64,000 bases of DNA from Streptomyces sp. ADI95-17 (GCF_003846175.1 NZ_ML123045.1:530239-594238), one strand, 5' to 3'; positions 1-9,748 are shown, counted from the first letter of the stretch. A program made the numbers and translations. Notes: generated from the sequence alone by a model not told the origin.

Positions 1-252
1 CCCCAGATCACAGGGGATGTGCTCAAGGACGGCGGCCTGCCTCGGTCTCGGACAGGGCCTGGTGTTCGCCTGTGCGGCGAGCAGTGCGCCGCGTCCGTCG
101 GCCTGCCACTTCGCCCACCAGTTGTCCACGGCCCTGGCCAACACCTTGAACAAGGAAGCGACCTCCGCCCGGTCCCGGCCCTCCGCCAGCAACCGCACGG
201 CCTCCTGCGCGCCCGGCGACCACGCCCGCGCATCCCCCACGCGATCGCTCAC
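1..252 (-). pseudogene. IS630-type transposase, N-terminal part (runs off window, phase-scrambled)
   Basis: The minus strand reads open from a GTG at 252 to the window edge (84 codons). Residues about 15-60 match the helix-turn-helix head of IS630-family transposases: EAVRLLAEGRDRAEVASL, then VDNWWAKWQADGRGALLA. The usual family continuation RRTGEHQALSETE is present but in the neighbouring frame (about 79 to 40), after which QAAVLEHIPCDLG returns in the first frame. A one-base loss followed by a one-base gain would explain this. The frame stays open but 13 residues are scrambled. The catalytic DDE part lies outside the window, so I cannot say whether the element is complete. No terminal inverted repeat was identified upstream of 252. 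Confidence 0.7.
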
Positions 253-267
253 ACATCGTCAACGAGC

Positions 268-666
268 ATGAACACAATGCGTTTCGGATCAATAACGGCC
301 TTGGTATTGGTTGGCGCTGCGGCGAGTTCCACAGCGAGAGGGGTTGTGCGGCGCCGGGCAGTGCGTCGCGCGGCCGGGGCCGAAGCCGGAGATTCCTTCG
401 AGATACCTTGCCGGGTTGCGTGGGCAGAGGTCACTGGCAGAAAGAGCATGGTCTACGGGAAGCTGGCCGCCTCGTGCTCCGGCGTTGCGTTCAAGCGGCG
501 TTTTCGCGGCCCGGTCGTCGTTCCCGAGGCAGCCTTCGCGAAGACGGAGCCGAGCTGGCGAGGCGGGCTTGTGGTGCTCCACTATCGATCGGTCGGCGCT
601 TCAGGGATAAGAATCATCGTTGCCGAAGGGGAGGGCATCACGGTCCGTCGCCTCCTGACCCCGTAG
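268..666 (+). CDS. Hypothetical small secreted protein
   Basis: A 132-residue frame from ATG 268 begins MNTMRFGSITALVLVGAAASS, a short basic start and hydrophobic stretch that looks like a signal peptide. The mature part is basic and rich in beta-type residues (GGLVVLHYRSVGASGIRIIVAEGEG) with two cysteines (residues 47 and 67). I do not recognise a family. There is no strong ribosome site before 268, and the ATG at 277 is an alternative start. It lies between the transposase fragment and the MerR locus with about 90 bp of spacer after it. It could be a genuine orphan gene or degraded DNA next to an insertion sequence. Confidence 0.4.
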   Translation: MNTMRFGSITALVLVGAAASSTARGVVRRRAVRRAAGAEAGDSFEIPCRVAWAEVTGRKSMVYGKLAASCSGVAFKRRFRGPVVVPEAAFAKTEPSWRGGLVVLHYRSVGASGIRIIVAEGEGITVRRLLTP

Positions 667-721
667 GCACCCGGTGCTCCGGGTCGAGTTCGTCGCCGCC
701 GGAACCCATCCCCGTTCGCGC

Positions 722-752
722 TTGCTTCGAGTGCACTCCAAGGTTCTAGCGT
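722..752 (+). promoter_or_regulatory. MerR-type promoter with dyad in a 19-bp spacer
   Basis: TTGCTT at 722-727 and TAGCGT at 747-752 are 19 bp apart, the over-long spacing typical of MerR-activated promoters. The spacer holds the perfect palindrome GAGTGCACTC (729-738). The predicted transcript would start at or just before the ATG at 760. This is where a MerR protein would bind to control its own gene and the following reductase. Confidence 0.6.
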
Positions 753-759
753 GGAGGTC

Positions 760-1219
760 ATGACGGTGATGGAGAGCACTTCCGTGAAGGCGGACGCCTG
801 TGCCACGGCTCCGCAGGCGCATCCGCGCGCCGAGGGCCGGGACGGGTACACCATCAGTGAGGTCGCGGCCCTGACCGGCTCACCGCGCACACCCTGCGCT
901 GGTACGAGCGGATCGGGCTGATGCCGCACGTCGGCCGGTCCCACACCGGCCAGCGCCGCTTCACCAACCGCGATCTGGACTGGCTGGCCTTCGTCGGCAA
1001 ACTGCGGCTGACCGGGATGCCGGTGGCCGACATGGTGCGGTACGCGGAGCTGCTGCGCGAGGGCGAGCACACCTTCGAGGAGCGGCAGGAGCTGCTGGAG
1101 GCGACCCGCCGCGATGTGATCACGCGGATCGCGGAGCTCCAGGACACGCTCGCCGTGCTCGACCACAAGATCGACTTCTATGCGAGCGCCCGACGGGCGC
1201 CGGAAAGGCCCAGTGCCTG

Positions 1220-1220
<1 letters not shown>
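760..1220 (+). pseudogene. MerR-family transcriptional regulator, frameshifted
   Basis: MerR proteins bind the over-long spacer of their promoters and respond to small molecules. The start is ATG 760 with GGAGG just upstream; ATG 769 is an alternative. The frame gives YTISEVAALTG at the beginning of the winged-helix domain. A base is then missing near 880: the frame reads GSPRTPCAG and stops at about 921. One extra C would restore LTAHTLRWYERIGLMPHVG and the rest of the DNA-binding and linker helices down to the TGA at 1218-1220. The rest (RRFTNRDLDWLAFVGKLRLTGMPVADM and the antiparallel coiled coil) is intact in the shifted frame. It overlaps the start of the aldo/keto reductase (TGATG), so the two are one transcription unit. 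This is either a real null allele or a one-base sequence error. Confidence 0.8.
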
Positions 1221-2236
<1,016 letters not shown>

Positions 2237-2244
2237 TCCGGCCG

Positions 2245-2274
2245 CCCGGGGCCACCGCACCCCGTGGCCCCGGG
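2245..2274 (+). terminator. Hairpin terminator after the aldo/keto reductase
   Basis: An 11-bp perfect stem (CCCGGGGCCAC at 2245-2255 with GTGGCCCCGGG at 2264-2274) lies directly after the reductase stop at 2236. There is no U-tract, as is usual in Streptomyces. Confidence 0.6.
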
Positions 2275-2340
2275 TTCCGGTGCCGTGGTGGATGATGGCA
2301 TCGACCTGCGGTACGGCACGTTTATACGAGGGGTGCGCCC

Positions 2341-2664
2341 ATGCTGTTTGTTGCAATTATTTCCATTGTGATAATCGGGGGTTCTATTTCCTACATCGTT
2401 CGTCTCTTCATGCGCGACCACAAGATCCGGTGGGAGGGCCGGGACATCCTGGCCGTGGTCGAGGACGTGCGATACCTCGGTTCGAACGACGGCGGATCCT
2501 CCAACATCAAGTACCGGCTCTCCTGGACCGAGGACGGTGTGACCAAGGAGGTGGAAGGCAGGGACACGGTTTCCGCCTTCTACTCGTCGAGGCTGCAAAA
2601 GGGCTGCGAGATCGACATCAAGTACCTGGACGACAACAACATCCGCTTCGTCTTCGACAAGTAG
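2341..2664 (+). CDS. Small membrane-anchored protein (DUF3592-like)
   Basis: 107 residues. Residues 3-24 form one N-terminal membrane helix (FVAIISIVIIGGSISYIVRLF), followed by a soluble beta-rich domain with VVEDVRYLGSNDG, IKYRLSWTEDGVTKEVEG and a closing DIKYLDDNNIRFVFDK. This plan (one helix, then a short beta domain that keeps the phrases for user-supplied voltage or size values) resembles DUF3592 proteins; function is unknown. The first 60 bases are clearly AT-richer than the surrounding DNA, typical of a Streptomyces gene start. The gene converges on the two-component operon, with 18 bp between the stops. Confidence 0.7.
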   Translation: MLFVAIISIVIIGGSISYIVRLFMRDHKIRWEGRDILAVVEDVRYLGSNDGGSSNIKYRLSWTEDGVTKEVEGRDTVSAFYSSRLQKGCEIDIKYLDDNNIRFVFDK

Positions 2665-2682
2665 AGCGAGTCGAGAACGGCG

Positions 2683-3366
2683 TCACCCCTCGCCCGGCAC
2701 CACCACCCCCGCCTCGTACGCGAAGATCACCGCCTGTGCCCGGTCCCGCAGGTCCAGCTTGGCCAGGACCCGGCCGATATGCGTCTTCACGGTCTGCTCG
2801 GCCAGTACCAGCTTCCCCGCGATCTCCTGGTTGGACAGGCCCCGCGCGATCAGCTCCAGCACCTCCGTCTCGCGTGGAGTCAGCCCGTTCAGCCGCAGCG
2901 ACTGGCCGCTCCGGGTGGCCCCGGTCGGGCCCTGCCGGGCGAAGTCCGCGATCAGACGGCGCGTCACGGACGGCGCGAGCAGCGCCTCGCCCGCCGCGAC
3001 CACCCGCACCGCCGAGATCAGGTCGGCCGGCGGCGCGTCCTTCAGCAGGAAGCCGGACGCCCCGGCGCGCAGCGCCTCGTACACGTAGTCGTCCACATCG
3101 AACGTGGTGAGCATCAGGACCTTCGGCCGGTGCACCACCCCCACCGGCGGGTTCAGCAGCTCACGGGCCGCCGCCAGGCCGTCCATCTCCGGCATCCGGA
3201 CGTCCATCAGCACCACGTCCGGACGGGTGCTGCGGCCGACCTCGACGCCCCGGCGCCCGTCCGGTGCCTCACCGACCACATCGATGTCGCTCTGCGCCGA
3301 CAGCAGCGCCGCGAACCCCGCCCGCACCATGGCCTGGTCGTCGACGATGATCACGCGAATGGTCAA
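2683..3366 (-). CDS. NarL/LuxR-type response regulator
   Basis: 227 residues. A receiver domain comes first, with the acidic pair in VIIVDDQ and the phospho-acceptor D55 in VVLMDVRMPEMDG. A C-terminal LuxR helix-turn-helix follows (GLTPRETEVLELIARGLSNQEI, then VKTHIGRVLAKL, about residues 155-215). It is the cytosolic output of the histidine kinase just upstream: the two genes overlap by 4 bp (3363-3366), so they are translated together. The linker carries a short hydrophilic insertion (RQGPTGATRSGQ). Targets cannot be predicted, but auto-regulation of the operon is common. Confidence 0.95.
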   Translation of the reverse strand: MTIRVIIVDDQAMVRAGFAALLSAQSDIDVVGEAPDGRRGVEVGRSTRPDVVLMDVRMPEMDGLAAARELLNPPVGVVHRPKVLMLTTFDVDDYVYEALRAGASGFLLKDAPPADLISAVRVVAAGEALLAPSVTRRLIADFARQGPTGATRSGQSLRLNGLTPRETEVLELIARGLSNQEIAGKLVLAEQTVKTHIGRVLAKLDLRDRAQAVIFAYEAGVVVPGEG

Positions 3367-4709
3367 GAGTCCTCCGGGGCCGGGGGCGTAGCAGGATCGA
3401 GGGGCAGCCGCGCCGCCACCCGGAAGCCGCCGTCGGGCAGCGGTCCGGTGTCGAGCGTGCCGCCGGTCAACCGTACGCGCTCCCGCATCCCGACCAGGCC
3501 GTGCCCCGTGCCGGACGCCTCCAGCGGCGAATCGGGCTGCCGCGCACGGTCGTTGACCACCAGGACGGTCAGATGCGTGCCGTCGGAGGTGACCGATATC
3601 CGGGTCCGCGCCCCGGGGGCGTGGCGGATCACGTTGGCCAGCGCCTCCTGCACGATCCGGTACGCCGACACATCCACCGCCTGCGGCACGTCCGGCAGCC
3701 GGGCCGACAGCGACAGCTCGGCCGGCAGCCCCGCCCGCACCGTCGCCTCCACCAGCTGCTGCACCCGGTCGAGCCCCGGCTGCGGTGCCCGTTCGCCCTC
3801 CGTGCCGTCGCTGCGCAGCAGCGTCAGCAGCCGCCGCATCTCCGTCAGCGACTCCCGGGCGCTCGCCGCGATCGCGGCGAACTCCTCGTGCGCCTGCTCG
3901 GGCAGGCCGCTGATCCGGTAGGGCGCGGAGTCGGCCTGGACCGTGATCACGGACATGTGGTGCGCGACCACGTCGTGCAGCTCGCGGGCGATCCTGGTGC
4001 GCTCCTCCAGCAGTGTGCGCTGCGCCCGCTCGGCCTCGCTGATGGTCTCCTGCTCGGCGAGCCGGCGCTGTGCGTCGCCCCGTTCACGTATCACCGCGCC
4101 GATCACCATGAACACCGCGCCGAACGCCGGAAGCAGTCCCGCGGTGCCGTTGCTGCGGTCCGTGCCGCCCAGGTGCAGGACCAGGCTCGCCACGGCGGTC
4201 AGCGCCCAGACGGAGATCACGGTCCGGCGGGTCTCGCGCAGGGCCACCGCCAGCATCACGAAGAGGTAGGCGATCAGTGTCGGTGGCGGCCACGGCCAGA
4301 CGGCCATCAGCGGTTCCGGGTACCGCAGCAGTACCAGCGCCCCCACGATGTCGGCGGGGAAGATGATCCACCACGCCTGCAACGGGCGGTGCGCCAGCAT
4401 CAGCAGCGGCGCCGTCTGGGCGACGGCCAGCAGGCCCGCCAGCCCCTCGGCCATGTCGTATTCGTTGGTCAGCACATTGAGCGTGACCGGAACGAAGATC
4501 GCCGCGAGGACGAGGACGGCGATGTACGGCAGCAGCCTCCGCCACCGTTTGGACGCGTTCGCGAGCGGCGGGACCGGGGGATGGGACGGGTGGGCGAGAC
4601 CGTGGGCGATCTCGCGCAGATTGCGGCGGGCGGCGCTCACCAGCCCGTCGGCGGCGGGCGGCGGGCGCGGCGGCGCCTCGGGCGGAACGTACGGCGGGGT
4701 GGTCGTCAT
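3363..4709 (-). CDS. Sensor histidine kinase (HisKA_3 type)
   Basis: 448 residues. A proline-rich cytoplasmic head (1-60) is followed by several membrane helices (about 60-205) with almost no extracellular sensor domain. A HisKA_3 dimerisation helix holds the phospho-accepting H245 in ARELHDVVAHHMSV. The C-terminal ATPase domain has the N-box phrase YRIVQEALANVIRHA and GHGLVGMRERV. The partner is the overlapping LuxR response regulator. The signal is probably sensed inside or at the membrane, as in the DesK-like group. The ATG at 4709 is used because the membrane segment needs this N-terminus; nothing further upstream is coding. Confidence 0.94.
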   Translation of the reverse strand: MTTTPPYVPPEAPPRPPPAADGLVSAARRNLREIAHGLAHPSHPPVPPLANASKRWRRLLPYIAVLVLAAIFVPVTLNVLTNEYDMAEGLAGLLAVAQTAPLLMLAHRPLQAWWIIFPADIVGALVLLRYPEPLMAVWPWPPPTLIAYLFVMLAVALRETRRTVISVWALTAVASLVLHLGGTDRSNGTAGLLPAFGAVFMVIGAVIRERGDAQRRLAEQETISEAERAQRTLLEERTRIARELHDVVAHHMSVITVQADSAPYRISGLPEQAHEEFAAIAASARESLTEMRRLLTLLRSDGTEGERAPQPGLDRVQQLVEATVRAGLPAELSLSARLPDVPQAVDVSAYRIVQEALANVIRHAPGARTRISVTSDGTHLTVLVVNDRARQPDSPLEASGTGHGLVGMRERVRLTGGTLDTGPLPDGGFRVAARLPLDPATPPAPEDS

Positions 4710-4825
4710 GGCCGCAGCAGCCTAAGCAGCGGACCGGCCCGGTGGCGTCATACCAGGGTTCCGGTCCGCCGCCGGGATTCTCGTACGGGGGTACTACCCG
4801 CCGGTCGCCGCGGCCGCCACGGGTC

Positions 4826-5800
4826 TCACAGCTCGGCGAGCAGCTGGGCCTTCTTGCTGCTGAACTCGTCGTCCGTCACCAGACCGGCCCGGTGCAGCTC
4901 CCCGAGGTGCCGGATCCGCTCCGCGATGTCCGCCGGGTCGCGCCGTCCGGCGCCCGCCAGGACGGCGGCGGGCACGGCAGGAGCTGAATGGTTCCTGCGC
5001 ACCGATTCCAGCACGGCCGCGGCGAACGGCAGCGACTCGTGGACCGGCCCGTAGCCGAGGCCGAAGATCACCGCGGCCGGGTCCTGATCGGCCCTGGCGG
5101 GGCGGCCCGCGACCGGCTGCGGGCCGTGCGCCGCGCCCGGCTCCGCGACCAGGCCCGGACCACTGCTCCGGGCAGGCACCTCGCCCGCGCCCGCGCCCGG
5201 TCCCGGGACCGCGGTCTCCAGGCCCCTCGGCACCAGCCGCAGATAGCCCTCGAAGGCCTCCGGCGAGCGCCACTCGACACCGCTCAGCTCCGTCACCGGG
5301 AACGTCTGGTCGCCGGCCTTCCACTTCGCCGTGGAGGCGCCCGTCCAGAACCAGCGGAAGGAGACCCGGTGCCCGTCGAAGGCGGCCCGGCCGTCGTACG
5401 CCTTGAACTGCATCGGTGCCTCGGGCGCCGCGACCAGGAACCGGTCGGCGGGCTCCGCCGCGTCGGGGCCGAGCCGGGCGCGCAGCTCGTCCGCGTAGTA
5501 CTCGGCCAGCGTCTCGCGCTCGGCGGGGAGCACCAGCCGGTACGGATCGCAGCCGTCCTTCAGCTGCCCGGCGGCGGCCTCGACCAGCGGATCGGCACCC
5601 GGTCTCGGCACGGCACGCAGGACCACCGTGCCCCGCTTGCCCGGGGTCAGCGTCACCGACGACAGCGCCGCGTGCGGGACGCGTCGTTCCCGCAGGCTCT
5701 GGAAGAGCTTCGGCGTGCGGATCCCCCGTTCGAAGCGGATGAGCACGGAGTCGGTGTCGAACTCCCAGGTGGCATGAATTCCGGCCAGCACATCACCCAT
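4826..5800 (-). CDS. DUF4429 domain protein with C-terminal SHOCT
   Basis: 324 residues from ATG 5800 (MGDVLAGIHATWEFD). The frame remains open upstream but that part is low-complexity and non-conserved. It has two DUF4429 (PH-like) modules: residues 1-110 (VLIRFERGIRTPKLFQSLRERRVPHAA) and about 128-205 (MQFKAYDGRAAFDGHRVSFRW, then WRSPEAFEGYLRLVPRG). A linker rich in Ala, Gly and Pro follows. The last 28 residues form a SHOCT motif (IRHLGELHRAGLVTDDEFSSKK). DUF4429-SHOCT proteins are common in actinobacteria with unknown role; the modules are thought to mediate oligomerisation or membrane-proximal binding. It stands alone on the minus strand. Confidence 0.88.
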   Translation of the reverse strand: MGDVLAGIHATWEFDTDSVLIRFERGIRTPKLFQSLRERRVPHAALSSVTLTPGKRGTVVLRAVPRPGADPLVEAAAGQLKDGCDPYRLVLPAERETLAEYYADELRARLGPDAAEPADRFLVAAPEAPMQFKAYDGRAAFDGHRVSFRWFWTGASTAKWKAGDQTFPVTELSGVEWRSPEAFEGYLRLVPRGLETAVPGPGAGAGEVPARSSGPGLVAEPGAAHGPQPVAGRPARADQDPAAVIFGLGYGPVHESLPFAAAVLESVRRNHSAPAVPAAVLAGAGRRDPADIAERIRHLGELHRAGLVTDDEFSSKKAQLLAEL

Positions 5801-5885
5801 GTGCCTCATCGTATGCGGCACTTGCCCCACACGTCCCCCCTCGGCGCACGCTGCGATCGATGGCCCGCCCGGGCCCCTGCACCCG

Positions 5886-7151
5886 TCAGGCGGCCCGGCT
5901 TCCGGTGATTCGTTCACGGCAGGAGCCATCGGCGGGCGCGCAGCTCACCGATTCGTAGGAGCCCGTGCCGATGGCGGCGAAGTTGCCGAGGCTCTCGGTC
6001 CCCGGCTCGAAGTAGCCACTGTGCCCGAGCGCGTCGCCCGCCGAGACGATCCGCGCGCCGAAGCCGGGGTCGACCGGGTCCGCCCCGTGACCCAGGCCGC
6101 CGAACTCCAGGTTCGGTACGTCCTCGATCCAGTCGTCGCGATCGCGCATCGCCCACACCCTGGCCCCGGTCCGCAGCTGCGCGGCGTTCTCCACCCGCAT
6201 GCCGGGGCTGCCGGCCACCGCGATGTCGCCGACCCTGGCGGGCAGTTCATGTGCGGCGACCCCGCACAGCACCGAGCCGTAGCTGTGGCAGAACAACGAG
6301 ACGGGGGCGGTGCCGGGCAGCGCCTCCACCAGGGCGTTCAGCCGTACCGCCCCGCGCTCGGCGAGGTTGCCCAGGGCCGCGTCCATGCCGATCCCGGCGG
6401 GCGTGGTGTAGTCGGCCCAGGCGATGACGGCGGTACGGGTGCCGGGGCGCGCGGCGCGCTCCGCCGCGTACAGCGACTTCGCCATGCCGACCGGGGCGGC
6501 GTTCACCTTGGGCTCGGGCCGTTCCAGCGTCAGCAGATTGGTGTCGACGCCGGGGACGATCACGGAGATCCGTTCGGCCCGGTCGAGACTGCCGAACACC
6601 TCCGCGGCGCGGCCCTTCCCGGACGGGTCGAAGGCCAGGAAGTGGCGGCCGCGGGCGAGCATCGAGCCGAAGCGGTGCATCCGGCGGACCGCCTCGGCGC
6701 GGCCCTCGGGCGAGAGCCGCTCATCGTGCATGCGCCGCTGCTCGACCTTCTGCGCCTGCCCCACGGCCCGCCGATTGGCGCGGTAGCGCAGAGTCACCGG
6801 TGCGCCGTTCAGATTGCCCACGACCAAGGGGTACTTGTCGGCCAGCCCGGCGCGCTGCGCGGCCGTGAGCGTGGCGAAGAAGTGGGCCAGCCGGTACGGC
6901 GGCGCGTCGGCGTCCGGCAGCGCATGACCCGCCACCCGGCCCCGAGCCCAGGCGGCGAGGGCGATGGTGCGTGGCTCGTCGGAGCGTTGGTGACGTACGG
7001 CGGTCCAGCCAGTGGTCGCCAGCATCACGAACACGACCGCGACGGCGAGCAGCGCGCGCCATGCGGTGAGAGTGGGGGAGGAGTCGAAGGAAGTCACTGC
7101 GGCCCACATTAGGAGACGCGCGACCACAGCCGTGAAGAGGGTGACGCACAT
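5886..7151 (-). CDS. Membrane-anchored alpha/beta hydrolase (DUF1023-like)
   Basis: About 421 residues from ATG 7151; a GTG lies one codon upstream and ATG 7109 is also possible. An N-terminal membrane helix (ALLAVAVVFVMLATTGW) precedes a long helical region. The hydrolase domain of the DUF1023 actinobacterial family follows, marked by ISVIVPGVDTNL, the nucleophile elbow FCHSYGSVLCG, VAGSPGM, and the acid-histidine part RDDWIEDVPN to GHSGYFEPGTESLGNFA. A serine esterase or lipase-type activity at the outer membrane face is likely, with unknown substrate. It stands between two other minus-strand genes without overlap. The C-terminus holds two cysteines (SCAPADGSC) that could pair. Confidence 0.82.
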   Translation of the reverse strand: MCVTLFTAVVARLLMWAAVTSFDSSPTLTAWRALLAVAVVFVMLATTGWTAVRHQRSDEPRTIALAAWARGRVAGHALPDADAPPYRLAHFFATLTAAQRAGLADKYPLVVGNLNGAPVTLRYRANRRAVGQAQKVEQRRMHDERLSPEGRAEAVRRMHRFGSMLARGRHFLAFDPSGKGRAAEVFGSLDRAERISVIVPGVDTNLLTLERPEPKVNAAPVGMAKSLYAAERAARPGTRTAVIAWADYTTPAGIGMDAALGNLAERGAVRLNALVEALPGTAPVSLFCHSYGSVLCGVAAHELPARVGDIAVAGSPGMRVENAAQLRTGARVWAMRDRDDWIEDVPNLEFGGLGHGADPVDPGFGARIVSAGDALGHSGYFEPGTESLGNFAAIGTGSYESVSCAPADGSCRERITGSRAA

Positions 7152-7348
7152 CACTCGGCTGCGGGGAATTCGGCATCGCGCTTTTCACGCTGCGTGGCTG
7201 TCCCGCGCACGCTCAGGCGCGCGGAGCGCCTCTCGGAGGTCGCATCCGGCCACCGGGGAACGGCTGTTGTGAAGTCGGTCATGCCGCGCCGCTGAGGCGT
7301 ACGGCACACCGGGCGGGGAAGTCACGGGTGTTGCCCGGCTCCGCGCCG

Positions 7349-8020
7349 CTACCCGGCCGTCGCGCCGGATTCCGTACGCCAGTTGCCGGCCAGTGCCGGT
7401 CCGAGCTGGTCCAGGTACGCCTCGGTCAGGGCGCGCAGCGAGTCCACGCCGGATTCCCGGCCGCGCCCCCAGAGCTGACCGGTCACCCGCATCACCCCGC
7501 AGAACGCCGCCACGGCGACCCTCGGCCGCGGGTCCTCGTCCACGTCGAGCCCCTCGCGGCGGGCGATCAGCAGCGCGATCTGGTTCTCCAGGTCCGCGCA
7601 CCGCCGCAGATGGGCGGCGAGCAGTGAGGGCGTCGATTCGATCATCCGGTACGTACGCATGTGGAGTTCGACCGTGACGAGTTCCTCGATCGTCTCGCCG
7701 ATGCTGTTCCAGGCGCACAGGACCGCGCCGCGCAGCGCGTCGAACGGGGCCTCCTCGGCGGGGCGCCGGCGCAGCTCCGAGAGGAAACTCGACTCCACCA
7801 TCTCCTGGATGGCGAAGGCGGCCTCCTCCTTGCTGGCGAAGTAGCGGAAGAAGGTGCGCTGGGAGACCTCCACCGCTTCGACGATCTCGTCGACGGTGGT
7901 CTCCTCGTACCCCTGTGTGGTGAAAAGATCGAGGGCGGCGTGCAGCAGGGCGTCCCGGGTGCGTCGCTTCTTCCGTTCACGCAGTCCGGTCGGATACGCG
8001 GCCCGCTGCTCATCGGTCAC
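7349..8020 (-). CDS. TetR-family transcriptional repressor
   Basis: 223 residues from GTG 8020. The N-terminal helix-turn-helix is clear: RKKRRTRDALLHAALDLFTTQGYEETTVDEIVEA, then VSQRTFFRYFASKEE (about residues 18-65). The C-terminal ligand domain is the variable helical type. It is divergent from the MFS transporter at 8138. Two inverted repeats lie in the 117-bp gap, so it very probably represses both itself and the exporter and is released by an exported compound. Confidence 0.93.
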   Translation of the reverse strand: MTDEQRAAYPTGLRERKKRRTRDALLHAALDLFTTQGYEETTVDEIVEAVEVSQRTFFRYFASKEEAAFAIQEMVESSFLSELRRRPAEEAPFDALRGAVLCAWNSIGETIEELVTVELHMRTYRMIESTPSLLAAHLRRCADLENQIALLIARREGLDVDEDPRPRVAVAAFCGVMRVTGQLWGRGRESGVDSLRALTEAYLDQLGPALAGNWRTESGATAG

Positions 8021-8075
8021 TTAACCGGCCTTCTTTCTCCTGCTTTGTCCAGCTCAGCGTACCTGTGAGCTACAT

Positions 8076-8123
8076 GACAGTTACTGTCTTGTGAAATGGT
8101 TTGTCAACTGTCAGAGGCTGACA
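8076..8123. promoter_or_regulatory. Two dyad operators between TetR and MFS genes
   Basis: Dyad 1 is GACAGT-T-ACTGTC (8076-8088). Dyad 2 is TGTCAG-AGG-CTGACA (8109-8123). Both share the TGTCAG/CTGACA core and are perfect. They lie between the divergent starts at 8020 and 8138. The transporter has no Shine-Dalgarno sequence before its ATG, so its message may be leaderless with dyad 2 over its promoter. Confidence 0.7.
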
Positions 8124-8137
8124 CTAGTGTCCCCGGC

Positions 8138-9748
8138 ATGACTAGTCAGACCACCGTCGACAAGGCGTCGCGGGAGCCGCAGGAAACCGTCGCTCCCGCA
8201 CCGGCCAAGGGGCTGCGCGGCCACCCTTGGCTGACGCTCTTCTCCGTGGCCATCGGCGTGATGATGGTCGCGCTCGACGGCACGATCGTCGCGATCGCCA
8301 ACCCCGCCATCCAGCAGGATCTGAACGCCTCGCTCGCAGACGTCCAGTGGATCACCAACGGCTACATGCTCGCCCTCGCGGTCTCCCTGATCACCGCGGG
8401 CAAACTCGGTGACCGGTTCGGCCACCGCCAGACCTTCCTCATAGGCGTCATCGGCTTCGCCGCGGCATCCGGGGCCATCGGCCTGTCCGACAGCGTCGCC
8501 CTGGTGATCGTGTTCCGGGTGCTCCAGGGCCTCTTCGGCGCCCTGCTGATGCCCGCCGCGCTCGGCCTGCTGCGCGCCACCTTCCCGGCCGAGAAGCTGA
8601 ACATGGCGATCGGCATCTGGGGCATGGTGATCGGCGCCTCGACCGCCGGTGGTCCGATCCTCGGCGGCGTGCTCGTCGAGCACGTCAGCTGGCAGTCCGT
8701 CTTCTTCATCAACGTGCCGGTCGGTGTGATCGCGCTGCTGCTGGGCCTGGTGATCCTCAAGGACCACCGCGCCGAGAACGCACCGCGCTCCTTCGACATC
8801 GGCGGCATCGTGCTGCTGTCGCAGGCGATGTTCTGCCTGATCTGGGCGCTCATCAAGGGCTCCGAGTGGGGCTGGGGCGACTACAAGACGCTCGGCTTCC
8901 TGGGTGCCGCCGTGGCCCTGTTCGTGGTCTTCGCGCTCTCCCAGAAGAACGTCAGGGAACCGCTGATCCCGCTCGCCATGTTCCGCTCCATTCCGCTGTC
9001 CGCGGGTGCGGTCCTGATGGTGCTGATGGCCTTCGCGTTCATGGGCGGGCTGTTCTTCGTCACCTTCTACCTCCAGAACGTGCACGGTCTGAGCCCGGTC
9101 GACAGCGGTCTGCACCTGCTGCCGCTGACCGGCATGATGATCGTCGCCTCGCCGCTGGCCGGCGCCATGATCACCAGGTTCGGCCCGCGCGTCCCGCTGG
9201 TCGGCGGCATGGTGTGCACGGCGGTCGCCATGTTCGGCATGTCCCAGCTGGAGATCGGCACCGGCACCCTGACCATGTCGATCTGGTTCGGTCTGCTCGG
9301 CCTCGGCCTCGCCCCGGTGATGGTCGGCGCCACCGAGGTCATCGTCGGGAACGCCCCGATGGAGCTCTCCGGCGTCGCGGGCGGTCTGCAGCAGGCCGCC
9401 ATGCAGGTCGGCGGCAGCCTCGGCACGGCGGTGCTCGGCGCCGTCATGGCCTCCCAGGTCGACTCCAAGCTGGCCGACAACTGGAAGGCGGCACAGCTCC
9501 CGCCGCTGAGCCCGCAGCAGCTGGACCAGGCGTCCTCGGCCGTCGAGGTCGGCATCCCGCCGGTGGGCGGCAACGTCCCGCCGGAGGTCGCGGGGAAGAT
9601 CGCGGGCGTCGCCCATGACACCTTCGTGTCAGGGATGAGCACGGCGTTCATGGTCGCCGGCATCGTCGCGGTCGTCGCGGCGCTGGTCGCCACGCTCACC
9701 AAGCGCGGTGCGAACGCCGAGGCGGGCGCGGGCGCCGGACACATCTGA
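8138..9748 (+). CDS. MFS multidrug exporter, DHA2 (EmrB/QacA) family
   Basis: 536 residues from ATG 8138 (MTSQTTVDK). The start fits the end of the operator region. The protein has the fourteen-helix DHA2 layout. Motif D1-like ALDGTIVAIANPAIQQDL is in helix 1, motif A GKLGDRFGHRQTFLIG lies between helices 2 and 3, and the motif C-like stretch GIWGMVIGASTAGGPILGGVLVEH is in helix 5. Proton-coupled export of a toxic or antibiotic compound is likely; it is controlled by the divergent TetR. A perfect 14-bp hairpin terminator follows. There is no Shine-Dalgarno sequence, so translation is possibly leaderless. Confidence 0.94.
   Translation: MTSQTTVDKASREPQETVAPAPAKGLRGHPWLTLFSVAIGVMMVALDGTIVAIANPAIQQDLNASLADVQWITNGYMLALAVSLITAGKLGDRFGHRQTFLIGVIGFAAASGAIGLSDSVALVIVFRVLQGLFGALLMPAALGLLRATFPAEKLNMAIGIWGMVIGASTAGGPILGGVLVEHVSWQSVFFINVPVGVIALLLGLVILKDHRAENAPRSFDIGGIVLLSQAMFCLIWALIKGSEWGWGDYKTLGFLGAAVALFVVFALSQKNVREPLIPLAMFRSIPLSAGAVLMVLMAFAFMGGLFFVTFYLQNVHGLSPVDSGLHLLPLTGMMIVASPLAGAMITRFGPRVPLVGGMVCTAVAMFGMSQLEIGTGTLTMSIWFGLLGLGLAPVMVGATEVIVGNAPMELSGVAGGLQQAAMQVGGSLGTAVLGAVMASQVDSKLADNWKAAQLPPLSPQQLDQASSAVEVGIPPVGGNVPPEVAGKIAGVAHDTFVSGMSTAFMVAGIVAVVAALVATLTKRGANAEAGAGAGHI

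Noticed and set aside
8111..9616. A 501-codon frame opposite the MFS exporter
   Set aside because: Asp/Gly/His/Arg-rich shadow with no motif.
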